Shown here one piece after another: positions 33,500 through 41,983 of a stretch of DNA of 64,000 bases. This stretch comes from an uncultured Oscillospiraceae bacterium (GTDB taxonomy: Bacteria; Bacillota; Clostridia; Oscillospirales; Oscillospiraceae). The position numbers and the translations under genes were made by a program. The DNA lies in NCBI GenBank assembly GCA_944385035.1, contig CALWVV010000001.1, positions 267,107-331,106 of the forward strand, read 5' to 3'. Each line of letters opens with the position of its first letter. Position 1 is the first letter of the stretch. The notes under the pieces are model-generated. The model did not search any database. It was not told the origin of the DNA and saw only the letters and a list, made by a program, of their open reading frames with translations.

Positions 33500-35772
33500 T
33501 ATTTTTGTGCCTCCAACGCTTCTAAAATCACCGCAGGGGTCAGGGGCAAATGCCTCAGCTGCGTTCCCAGGGCATGGTTGACCGCAGCCACGACAGCAGG
33601 TGCCACCGGAGCCAGCACCACTTCGCCGATGGACTTTGCTCCAAAGGGAGCGTTGGGCTCCGGGTCCTCAATCAGGATCGTCTGATAATCCGGCATATCC
33701 ACCGCGTTGGCTACCTCATAATTTTTAAAGTTTGTAATCAGCGCACGGCCGGTTTTCGGATCAATTTTGATCTCTTCACACAGAGCCATTCCAATGCCCT
33801 GCTGAATTCCGCTTCCCACCTGTCCCCGGCACATATCGGGGTTGATGGCCTTGCCCACATCATGCACAGAGAGGCAGTCCAAAACCTTGGTAAACCCAGT
33901 ATAAGTATCCACTCTCACATAAGTAAAGTGTGCAGCCGGTACGCCGGGATTTGCTGCAGCATTGGTGGTAACCGAACAAAACAGGTCTTCTCCGGTGACA
34001 CGGATGGAATATTCACAAATCTCCTGCAGCGAAATCCTGACCGTTTTTTCTGTCTCTTTAAAGAACACTCCAGCCTCATAGTGCAGCACATTTTCATTGC
34101 AGCGAAGCGCAGCGGCGGCCTTCTTCCGTGCCTGATCCATCAATTTTTCACAACATGTCTTCACAGATTGGCCCAGGGAATATACAGTCCTGCTGGCATA
34201 ACAGCCGTGGTCATATCGACAGGACTGGGTATCCGCTTCTTGCAGCAGAATGTTTTCCAGGGGGATCTCCGTCACTTCAGAAGCAATCTTTTTCAAGGCC
34301 ATTACCGTTCCACACCCATGGTCGTGGACCGCAACATGTACGATCAGGCTTCCGTCTTCCTGCAATCTGGCGTTTGTGGATGCAACATCCACCCGGTACG
34401 GATAGAAGGAAGAGGTATGGGATGCCAACGCCACTCCCACTCCATACCGGTAGCGCCGCTGCTGCTCATTCTGCCGGCGGCACTCCTCTTTTCTCTCATC
34501 CCAGCGAAATGCCTCTCTTCCCCGAACCAAACACTCTTCAAAGTGCGTATTGCCAATGGAAACCTGATGCACGACTTCCTCATCATAGGGCTGATGAATA
34601 TTTTTCAGCCGAAATTCAATTGGATCAATCCCCAATTCCCCGGCAACCATATTCCAATGATTTTCCAGGCAAAGGGTAAGCTCACAGGAACCCCAGCTTC
34701 TAAAGCTCCCATTGATGGGCGTATTGGTACACACCGCTCTTCCGTCAAAGTGAATGTTGGGGATTCGATACACTTTATTGATCTTTTCCCCTATGGTAGA
34801 GACATAATCTCTGGACACGGTCAGATAGGCTCCGGCATCGAGCCGGCAGGAGAGGGAAACCCCCTGAATCACTCCGTCCGCTGTGACTTTACTTTTGACT
34901 TGTGCATCCACACTGTGTTTCATCATGGTGTTGACAATCTGCTCTTCTCTGGTATATACCAGCCGCACCTCACCCTGCAAGTCCCATGCCGCATAGGATG
35001 TAAGCGGTTCCAGCAGCGTCTCCTGACGCACACCAAAGGAGCCTCCCATTGGCATCTTGACCACGCGCACCTTGGAATACGGCATTTGAAGCAGTTCTGC
35101 CACCGTACTGCGAACCCCAAATACAGACTGGCACCCAGTCCAGACGGTCAAGGTCTTCTCCGAGGCGTTATATTTGGCGCGGCAAGATTGGGTTTCCATC
35201 GCCAAATGAGTCATGCGTCCAATGTGGGAACAGCTGGAATGACACAACACATCTGTGACAGAGGCATAATCGCCATAATCGAAGGGGGCACATTCATACA
35301 CATTGCCGTCCGGGTGAATTTTGGGGGCATCTTCACGTTCTGCCTCGTCCACGGAGACCACAAACGGCAGAGGATCGTATTCTACTTCGATCAACCGGCA
35401 GGCCTGTTCTGCGATTTCCTCAGAAACAGCAACCACGGCCGCAACGCGCTCCCCCACATACCGGATATGCCGGTCAAACAAACGCTCCTGATTGGGAACG
35501 GTCTCCCAAGGTCCCACCCGTCCGCGGTCATAAAGACGGTCCGGAGTATTCTCACAAGTATATACCGCACGTACTCCGGGCAGCTGCACCGCTTTTGAGA
35601 TATCAATGGAACGGATCATTCCGTGGCTGACCGTACCCGCCTTTAATCTCATGTACAGCATGCCCTGCGTGGTTTCATCGCCGCAGTAGTGGAGCCGGCC
35701 GGTTACCTTTCCATACGCCTGATCGTTCGACAGTTCTTTTCCAACTACATGAAACTCTTTCAAAACTATCAT
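33499..35772 (-). CDS. Molybdopterin-binding large subunit of a xanthine dehydrogenase-family hydroxylase
   Basis: 757 aa. Catalytic subunit that hydroxylates an aromatic heterocycle or aldehyde using water. KVTGRLHYCGDE, the substrate-channel motif GGSFGVRQET, the cofactor segments MALKKIASE and YASRTVYSLGQS, QGIGMALCEE, and the C-terminal GAKSIGEVVLAPVAPA with the active-site Glu are visible. The usual GAKGVGE reads GAKSIGE. The substrate cannot be told from sequence. An ATG sits directly against AAAGG; a TTG nine bases later has better spacing. First gene of a 5.5-kb operon with its two partner subunits, antiporter, MocA-like and XdhC-type genes, and divergent from the SARP-like regulator. 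Confidence 0.9.
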   Translation of the reverse strand: MIVLKEFHVVGKELSNDQAYGKVTGRLHYCGDETTQGMLYMRLKAGTVSHGMIRSIDISKAVQLPGVRAVYTCENTPDRLYDRGRVGPWETVPNQERLFDRHIRYVGERVAAVVAVSEEIAEQACRLIEVEYDPLPFVVSVDEAEREDAPKIHPDGNVYECAPFDYGDYASVTDVLCHSSCSHIGRMTHLAMETQSCRAKYNASEKTLTVWTGCQSVFGVRSTVAELLQMPYSKVRVVKMPMGGSFGVRQETLLEPLTSYAAWDLQGEVRLVYTREEQIVNTMMKHSVDAQVKSKVTADGVIQGVSLSCRLDAGAYLTVSRDYVSTIGEKINKVYRIPNIHFDGRAVCTNTPINGSFRSWGSCELTLCLENHWNMVAGELGIDPIEFRLKNIHQPYDEEVVHQVSIGNTHFEECLVRGREAFRWDERKEECRRQNEQQRRYRYGVGVALASHTSSFYPYRVDVASTNARLQEDGSLIVHVAVHDHGCGTVMALKKIASEVTEIPLENILLQEADTQSCRYDHGCYASRTVYSLGQSVKTCCEKLMDQARKKAAAALRCNENVLHYEAGVFFKETEKTVRISLQEICEYSIRVTGEDLFCSVTTNAAANPGVPAAHFTYVRVDTYTGFTKVLDCLSVHDVGKAINPDMCRGQVGSGIQQGIGMALCEEIKIDPKTGRALITNFKNYEVANAVDMPDYQTILIEDPEPNAPFGAKSIGEVVLAPVAPAVVAAVNHALGTQLRHLPLTPAVILEALEAQK

Positions 35773-35894
35773 CCTTTAAAATTTTTTCTTCCTAAAAGGG
35801 TGCTAGTAGAATGTTCTGCTTGCAACTGCAGAAAAGTTTATGGCCCTTTTCCTTGCGTCGGTTTGTCCTGTATCAAATATGTTTTCAGTGTATA

Positions 35895-35930
35895 GCCTCA
35901 AAATCAAATTCAGGTCAATAAAAGCGTCAA
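35895..35930 (-). promoter_or_regulatory. Heptad direct repeats upstream of the hydroxylase operon
   Basis: On the minus strand TTGACGC, TTGACCT and TTGATTT start at 35930, 35918 and 35907, that is 12 and 11 nt apart; TTGAGGC follows 6 nt later. They face the hydroxylase operon, whose start is about 125 nt downstream. The first and third heptads also occur upstream of the C-S lyase operon. SARP proteins bind 11-bp-spaced heptad repeats next to -35 boxes. Confidence 0.55.
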
Positions 35931-35984
35931 AAAAATATCTAATAAAAATTTTCAATCATTTTCTCCGGAAAAGCGCTCCATTTT

Positions 35985-36088
35985 ACGTCAATTATGTCAA
36001 ACAGATGGCCATAACCACCATTGCACATTTTCCGGAAAACACAGCATGCAATTTCAATGTAGTAACGTCAAAAAAGATATGTTATAAT
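35985..36088. promoter_or_regulatory. Regulator promoter with further TTGACNT heptads
   Basis: An extended -10 (TG-N-TATAAT, 36080-36088) lies 75 nt before the regulator ATG. No good -35 is present. Minus-strand heptads TTGACAT (36000), TTGACGT (35991) and TTGACGT (36071) surround it. Self-regulation is plausible. Nothing else is seen in the 391-nt divergent region. Confidence 0.5.
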
Positions 36089-36163
36089 CTAATTTAAAAT
36101 ATCGTGTTCTTTCTGAAACTGGAACAAAATGGATCATGTGTGTGTAAGGAAAGGTAGATTCTC

Positions 36164-39100
36164 ATGAGGCAATTAACCGCTTCTCTTTTAGGTTCCCCCC
36201 GTATTCTGAAGGACGGGGAATTTGTTGCGTTTCCGTTTAAGCAAGCAGAAGCCATTTTGTATTATCTTTTGGTGGAGCGTGAAGCACCCCGCAGCAAAAT
36301 TGCCGATCTAATTTGGGGAAACAATGTGGGGGATCAAAAGGTCAAGTCCAATATGCGAAACGCTATTTATGTGCTGCGCAAATTGCTGTGGACAGACTTT
36401 CTGATTGAGCCGAGAAAGAACATTCTGCAGATCAATCCAGAGATCGATGTACACCTGGACCTTGAGCAGCTGAACAAAGATTCTGCGGAAATTACAAACA
36501 TTTATGCCGGAGAATTTTTGCAAGACTTCTATCTGAAAGAGAATGAATACTATAACGAGTGGATCTTAAACACGCGGCAAGAGCTTCAGCAGATCTATAT
36601 CGACCGTTTAAAACAGTCCATTGCCCGCCGGTTTGAATCCCAGGACTGGTCTCAATGCGAGGCACAGGCCAAGCAGCTCATCTCGCTGGATGAGTACGAT
36701 GAGACAGGCTACTACTATCTCATGGAAATCTACCGCATCAGAGGGGAATATCACAAGGCCATTGCTCTTTACGACCGGCTGAAACTGCTCTTGGCAGAAG
36801 ATCTGTTCCAATTTCCCGGAGAACGCATTTCACAGCTGACGGAACTGGTCAAGCAGGAGCGCAGCCAAAAACTCATCAAGGCCTCCGCTTCAACGCAAGC
36901 TGCCTTTCCCACTCAGAATTCCGGAATGACCCATAAGACTCCCATATACGGGCGCGCCTTGGAACAAGAGCTGCTGGTCAAAAATGCCCTTCAGTTTTTC
37001 AACGGAGGAACCTGCATCAGCCAAGCAGTCATCGGGGAGGCCGGCATCGGAAAAAGTACGCTGTTAAATCATCTGTGCAGCGGTCTTCAGACCGGTGAGG
37101 AGACCTTTTTGTTTCATGCTTCCTGTTACCACGCAGAAGAAACCTTTGCCTTAAAGCCATGGCAGGCTATTTTTGAGCAGATCTTACACTTGATCAAAAA
37201 ATGCCCATCGGACAAACGAAATGCCTATTTTCATACAATGACCGGGCTCTTTTTCCCTCACTTAAAAGATGGCGACGCAGAGCTTATCGATCAGGACTCC
37301 ATCAGCATCCAAACATACGACGGCAATGAAAGAACCATTACCCACGCTCTGCTTCACTTTGCCAAAAACCGAAAAATCATCATCTGCATCGACGACCTGC
37401 AATGGGCTGATATTTTAACCGTATCCTTGATCCAGGACATCCTCACCACCAACCAAAATCACAACATCATGTTTCTTCTGGGGTGCCGAAGCGCGCACAA
37501 CGAACATATCTCCCGCTTCCTGGAAGACATGCACCTGGCCCACTTTTTGCAGAAAATCGTTTTGGAACGTTTCAGTTTCGCCGATACCGTTGGTCTGGCG
37601 GATTCTCTGCTGCCTCGCCGGTTCGACTCAGCCGATCTCCGCAAGCAGCTTTACCACGAGACGGAGGGAAACCCGTTTTTCATCATCGAAACCGTCAATA
37701 ATTTTAAGTATAACGGAGATCTGGCGGACATCACCCAAAATATGAGAGACACCATTCGCCAGAGGACCATCCACCTTCCTTCCGACTGCCGTAATATTTT
37801 AGACCTCTTGTCTTTGTTTTTTGACGGCGTTTCTCTCCCTTTTCTTGCGGAGCTTTCTCAAAAACAGGAATACGAGCTAGTCGATATTCTTGAAACCTTG
37901 ATCGATCAACAGCTGATTTGCGAAAAGGCCTCCGATACTGGTGTTCGTTTTCAATTTACCCACCAAAAGATTTTGGAATATGTATATAGCGAATTATCTC
38001 TGACCAAACGGCGTGTCCTGCACGAACGGATCGCCAACCTTTTGGAAGGAAAGCTGTCCGGAACGGGCAGGGATTTTCCCCTCTACCATAAATTGATGTA
38101 TCATTTCGAACGGGCCAAGAATCAGAAAAAGTATCTGAAATATTACATCAAATACATTTATGTCCAGCTAAACCGCGCCCATGAATACTACCCCGTAATC
38201 AGTGACGGCCAATGGTCCGTCACCTCCAAAGACCTAGAGAGCAAAACATATGACGACAACGGCATCATCCGCAGTCTCCAGCGCATTGGAGATTTGATAA
38301 AAGCCAACGAGGGCACCTTTGAAGTGTCCGATCAGCAGGACTATCTGTCCGATTACTGCCACATGATGGGGCGGTATTATATCCGCAGTGCAGACTATAC
38401 ACAAGGACTATCTTACATTCAAAGATTAGTCGAGCTAAACGAACCAATCAACTCCGATCAAGCTCTGAAAAACATCATCAAAGCAAATCGTCAAAAGGTC
38501 TGCGTCTATATGAACCGCTATGAACCCGAGCCCATGCGCACACTTGTGGAGGAATCCATCACACTTTTAGCCGGACATAGCAAGCCAGAGGAGCAGGCCA
38601 TCTGGATGCGCCTGTCCGGAATGAGTGACATCATGTCCGGCGACCTCTCCTCCGCCCAAGTACAGTTCAGCCGAGCCATTGAGCTATTTGAGAAATCGCT
38701 GGAAAAGGAACAGTACCGTTATAACTTAGCCGCCTCCTACGCCGGTCTCGGCGAGGCAAAACGGTTGTCGCTGGATTATCCTGGGGCCTTTGTCTGCTAT
38801 GAGCAGGCCATCACTGTTTGCAAAGATTATTACCTGGGCGGCGGTGCAGCTTCCTTCTACACCTACGCCGGGCAGGCAGCTCTCGACAGTCAAGACCTGG
38901 ACCGGGCCGAGGAATATTTGACTCAGGCCGTGGAATGTTTCAGCAAAATTGAGCTTTTGTGGGAGCGCAGTATTGCATTTGCCTATTATGGCCTGCTATG
39001 TTTTCTCCGAAAGCGGTACGCTGATGCGGTCAAAAATCTGGAAATTGCCGAAACCTGTTCCCAACGGTTGGGCAGCCGCTATGAGCAGGGCGTCCTCAAT

Positions 39101-39283
39101 CGAATATACGCCTGGATCGCGATACAGCTTCAGAAAGACCGGGATGTTCCATCCCTTCTTTCAGCGGTTATCACCCAAGCACCACAGGTATATATTCAGC
39201 GTGCAAGAGCTTTGTTGGACTGTGTATACTCTCCCATTGATGAAATCTATTTAAATCAAATGGAAAAGGTCCTTTCCGAATAA
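36164..39283 (+). CDS. SARP-like large regulator: winged helix, BTAD, ATPase and TPR regions
   Basis: 1039-aa transcription factor. Residues 1-95 form an OmpR-type winged helix (LLGSPRILKDGEFVAFPFKQ, RSKIADLIWGNN, MRNAIYVLRKLL). Residues about 100-240 are a bacterial transcriptional activation domain (YAGEFLQDFYLKENEYYNEW). A STAND-like ATPase follows with Walker A GEAGIGKSTLL near 290 and Walker B IIICIDDLQWAD near 406. The last 400 residues are helical TPR-like repeats, probably a ligand or protein sensor. Such AfsR/SARP-type proteins are best known in actinomycetes and bind heptad direct repeats. ATG with AAGGAAAGG upstream. It stands alone, between the divergent hydroxylase operon and the peptide operon, both of which carry matching repeats upstream. 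Confidence 0.88.
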   Translation: MRQLTASLLGSPRILKDGEFVAFPFKQAEAILYYLLVEREAPRSKIADLIWGNNVGDQKVKSNMRNAIYVLRKLLWTDFLIEPRKNILQINPEIDVHLDLEQLNKDSAEITNIYAGEFLQDFYLKENEYYNEWILNTRQELQQIYIDRLKQSIARRFESQDWSQCEAQAKQLISLDEYDETGYYYLMEIYRIRGEYHKAIALYDRLKLLLAEDLFQFPGERISQLTELVKQERSQKLIKASASTQAAFPTQNSGMTHKTPIYGRALEQELLVKNALQFFNGGTCISQAVIGEAGIGKSTLLNHLCSGLQTGEETFLFHASCYHAEETFALKPWQAIFEQILHLIKKCPSDKRNAYFHTMTGLFFPHLKDGDAELIDQDSISIQTYDGNERTITHALLHFAKNRKIIICIDDLQWADILTVSLIQDILTTNQNHNIMFLLGCRSAHNEHISRFLEDMHLAHFLQKIVLERFSFADTVGLADSLLPRRFDSADLRKQLYHETEGNPFFIIETVNNFKYNGDLADITQNMRDTIRQRTIHLPSDCRNILDLLSLFFDGVSLPFLAELSQKQEYELVDILETLIDQQLICEKASDTGVRFQFTHQKILEYVYSELSLTKRRVLHERIANLLEGKLSGTGRDFPLYHKLMYHFERAKNQKKYLKYYIKYIYVQLNRAHEYYPVISDGQWSVTSKDLESKTYDDNGIIRSLQRIGDLIKANEGTFEVSDQQDYLSDYCHMMGRYYIRSADYTQGLSYIQRLVELNEPINSDQALKNIIKANRQKVCVYMNRYEPEPMRTLVEESITLLAGHSKPEEQAIWMRLSGMSDIMSGDLSSAQVQFSRAIELFEKSLEKEQYRYNLAASYAGLGEAKRLSLDYPGAFVCYEQAITVCKDYYLGGGAASFYTYAGQAALDSQDLDRAEEYLTQAVECFSKIELLWERSIAFAYYGLLCFLRKRYADAVKNLEIAETCSQRLGSRYEQGVLNRIYAWIAIQLQKDRDVPSLLSAVITQAPQVYIQRARALLDCVYSPIDEIYLNQMEKVLSE

Positions 39284-39323
39284 CAGGTCAAACTGCCTTG
39301 CCGTGCATCCATTTTCCATTTCT

Positions 39324-39375
39324 AAAAAAGCTTGCATCGAATTGTCTGATCCACAATTCGATGCAAGCTTTTTTT
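39324..39375 (+). terminator. Terminator of the SARP-like regulator gene
   Basis: A perfect stem of about 22 bp: AAAAAAGCTTGCATCGAATT and the complementary AATTCGATGCAAGCTTTTTT, with a 7-nt loop, ending in T residues. Lies 40 nt after the stop codon. Confidence 0.92.
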
Positions 39376-39466
39376 ATCCATATCAGGCTTTTGCTACCAA
39401 TCCCAGCCTAAACTATCTGCACAAAAAAAGCAACACGTTTTTCTTCAATCTGTAAAATAAGTGAAA

Positions 39467-39507
39467 TTGACGCATTTTTGACGCTGCGTTTGATTTTGTT
39501 TTGATGA
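39467..39507 (+). promoter_or_regulatory. Four TTGA-headed heptads with 11-12 nt period upstream of the C-S lyase operon
   Basis: TTGACGC, TTGACGC, TTGATTT and TTGATGA start at 39467, 39478, 39490 and 39501. The steps are 11, 12 and 11 nt, one helical turn each, so all face the same side of the DNA. The last ends 73 nt before the ATG. The form matches SARP operators and the likely ligand is the regulator encoded just upstream. No strong -35/-10 pair follows, as expected for an activator-dependent promoter. Confidence 0.65.
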
Positions 39508-39580
39508 TATGGTTTTACGATAAATCCAACGAAGAAACTTTTGCCGTGAAATGTGGTAAAGCGCCCGTGGAGGAAACGAA

Positions 39581-40741
39581 ATGAACAACTACCATTTTGA
39601 CCTGCAAACAGATATGCGTGGAACCGGCTGCTGCAAATGGGATAAAGCCGGTGCCCAATATCCATTTCCATTCAGTGTCGCGGACACCGACTTTCGTCCC
39701 CCCGTTGAGATCGAAGAAGCCATCATTCAAAAAGTCAGGCAGGGAAACTTAGCTTACGGAATCTATCCTCCTGCCTTTCACAAAGCAATTAAATCCTGGT
39801 ATGAGCGGCGGTATGGGACAAAGCTGGCCTCGAAGTGGATCCGCAATTCGCCCGGTCTGATCGTCTCTGCAAAACTGATCATGGAAGCAGTAACCAGAGT
39901 GGGAGAAAATGTTCTGGTGATGCCGCCCGTTTATTTCAATTTTCGGGAAATTGTGGAAAAAAATGGCCGGAACCTGGTGGAAAGCCCATTAATTTTGGCA
40001 CAAGGGCATTACCGCATTGACTTTGAAGATCTGGAACAAAAAGCCCGCGACCCCCGTACCACGATGATGATCCTTTGCAATCCCCACAATCCCATTGGAT
40101 ATTGTTGGCCGAAAGAAGAGCTGGCGCAAATCGCAGAAATCTGCAGCCGACATGGTGTATTTGTCCTTTCAGACGAGGCCCACGCCGACATTGTCTATAA
40201 CGGCGCCAAGCACACGGTATTTTTGGACTCCTGTGAAGCGGCAAAAGACAATTGCGCGTGCATCAATGCCCCAGGAAAAGCCTTCAACATCAACGGTTTG
40301 TATGTATCCTATGCCATTATTCCAAACGAGCGCATCAGAACTGCCTATGATAATGCCTATGAAAATCACCATTTTGACTTTTCCTTGCTGGGCGCTGAGG
40401 CTCTGATCGCTGCTTATGAATATGGCGCCCGGTACGTAGACGAGTTGGATGAATACATAGAAGGTAACATGCGGTACTTAGATGAATTTTTGAAAACGAA
40501 TCTCCCCAAAATCCGTATGGTACCGCCCAACGCTACTTATCTGGCCTGGCTTGATTTCCGTGACTGCGGCATGAACAGCCAGAAAGCGGATCTGTTTTTG
40601 AAATCAGCGGGCCTTGTCCTCAATCGCGGGGATTTGTATGGGGCTCACGGCGACGGCTTTATGCGGTTCAACGTTGCCTGCTCCCGCACGGTGCTGGAAC
40701 AGGCACTGGAAGCGTTGAAAAACCATCCTTCACATTTGTAA
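39581..40741 (+). CDS. PatB/MalY-type PLP-dependent C-S lyase or aminotransferase
   Basis: 386-aa fold-type I PLP enzyme. PatB/MalY enzymes cleave cystathionine or cysteine conjugates. The N-terminus MRGTGCCKWD-like region and FSVADTDFRPPVEIEEAII are typical (usually WVADMDF). The PLP lysine lies in NAPGKAFNINGLYVSY; MILCNPHNPIGYCWPKEEL and VLSDEAHADIVYNG hold the conserved Asn and Asp, the latter binding the PLP nitrogen. GGAGG 7 nt before ATG. It heads an operon with two peptidases and a peptide importer, so it may act on sulfur amino acids released from imported peptides (inference). Confidence 0.88.
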   Translation: MNNYHFDLQTDMRGTGCCKWDKAGAQYPFPFSVADTDFRPPVEIEEAIIQKVRQGNLAYGIYPPAFHKAIKSWYERRYGTKLASKWIRNSPGLIVSAKLIMEAVTRVGENVLVMPPVYFNFREIVEKNGRNLVESPLILAQGHYRIDFEDLEQKARDPRTTMMILCNPHNPIGYCWPKEELAQIAEICSRHGVFVLSDEAHADIVYNGAKHTVFLDSCEAAKDNCACINAPGKAFNINGLYVSYAIIPNERIRTAYDNAYENHHFDFSLLGAEALIAAYEYGARYVDELDEYIEGNMRYLDEFLKTNLPKIRMVPPNATYLAWLDFRDCGMNSQKADLFLKSAGLVLNRGDLYGAHGDGFMRFNVACSRTVLEQALEALKNHPSHL

Positions 40742-40863
40742 TGTGAGGGGATCTGGGACAACTCTCTGGCTATCCCGGCGGCAGCCAGGCAAAACAGCAA
40801 ATATGCTCCAATATTGAATGGAAATATTCCAAGAAAACGATTGTGCTGATGGGAGGTAAAAGA

Positions 40864-41904
40864 ATGAATCATGTAAAAATCGATCAGGAATTTATGCTGC
40901 ACTTCATGGAAAATCTGATCAACATTCCCAGTCCTGTGGGGTACTACGTAAAAGTCAGTAAATTTATGGTAGACTCCCTGACCCAGCTTGGATATGAACC
41001 CTGGGTGGACAACAAAGGAAACATTTATGTTCGGGTCGCCGGCCAAAACAAGGAAAAAACCGTGGGGATCGTAGCCCACCTTGATACCCTGGGGCTGATG
41101 GTTCGAAAAATCAACGCTGACGGTTCTTTGAAAATCGTCGACATAGGCGGCATCAACTACCACAGCATTGAAGGGGAATCTGTCGTAATCCACACCCGTG
41201 ACAATGGAGAATACACTGGCGTTGTTTGCTGTAATTCCCATTCCCTTCATGTATTTAAAGATGCCGCGACTTTGGAACGCACATCCGAAAATATGCACAT
41301 TATGATCGATGAAAAGGTGTCTTGTGCAGAGGACGTCCAAAAATTGGGAATTCGCGTTGGTGATCACATCTCGGTTAACCCCAGATTCACAGTGACAAAA
41401 TCCGGTTTCATTAAATCACGTTTTATTGATGACAAGGGCGGGGTTGCTGCCGTTGTTGCTACACTGAAAGCCCTCAAAGATCACAATCTAGTGCCGTCCA
41501 ATAACGTCCTATTCATGTTCTCTCAGTATGAAGAAGTAGGATACGGAGGCGCAAGTGTTCCCGATGGAATGGAGGAGCTTGTAGCGGTGGACATCGCTTC
41601 GGTAGGACCGGACAACGCCGGTACCGAATTCGATGTCAGTATTTGCACCAAAGACGCCATTACGGTATATGATGTGCCATTAGTGGACAAGTTGGTCAAG
41701 CTGGCCCAAGAGCATCACCTGGGCTTCCAAACCGACATCTGTACTGGCGGAGGAACAGACGCCTCTCAGGCAGTACGGGCCGGCAACAACTTGAGAGTTG
41801 CAGCTATCGGCTTAGGAACTTATTCCAGTCATGCCATGGAGCGGACCCATGTCGAAGCCATGGAGAATACCAGTAAGCTCCTGCTGGCATATTGCTGCGG
41901 ATAA
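40864..41904 (+). CDS. M42-family metallo-aminopeptidase
   Basis: 346 aa. Dinuclear-metal exopeptidase of the tetrahedral aminopeptidase type, acting in the cytoplasm on short peptides. Metal ligands visible: His in GIVAHLDTLG, Asp in RFIDDKGGVAAV, Glu pair in SQYEEVGYGGAS, Asp in VAVDIASVG and His in GTYSSHAMERTH. The ATG has GGGAGG 8 nt upstream; an earlier in-frame start lacks one. Lies 122 nt after the PatB-like gene. Confidence 0.92.
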   Translation: MNHVKIDQEFMLHFMENLINIPSPVGYYVKVSKFMVDSLTQLGYEPWVDNKGNIYVRVAGQNKEKTVGIVAHLDTLGLMVRKINADGSLKIVDIGGINYHSIEGESVVIHTRDNGEYTGVVCCNSHSLHVFKDAATLERTSENMHIMIDEKVSCAEDVQKLGIRVGDHISVNPRFTVTKSGFIKSRFIDDKGGVAAVVATLKALKDHNLVPSNNVLFMFSQYEEVGYGGASVPDGMEELVAVDIASVGPDNAGTEFDVSICTKDAITVYDVPLVDKLVKLAQEHHLGFQTDICTGGGTDASQAVRAGNNLRVAAIGLGTYSSHAMERTHVEAMENTSKLLLAYCCG

Positions 41905-41983
41905 ATTTATCCAGTGCTATCAAAGAGGAGAGCAGAATTAGACATCATTCGGGAATAAGATTACAAATTTGAGGAGGAGAACT

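Noticed and set aside
33550-35598. 682-codon open frame opposite the hydroxylase large subunit
   Set aside because: The minus strand encodes a complete molybdenum hydroxylase with all motifs; the plus frame shows no domain.
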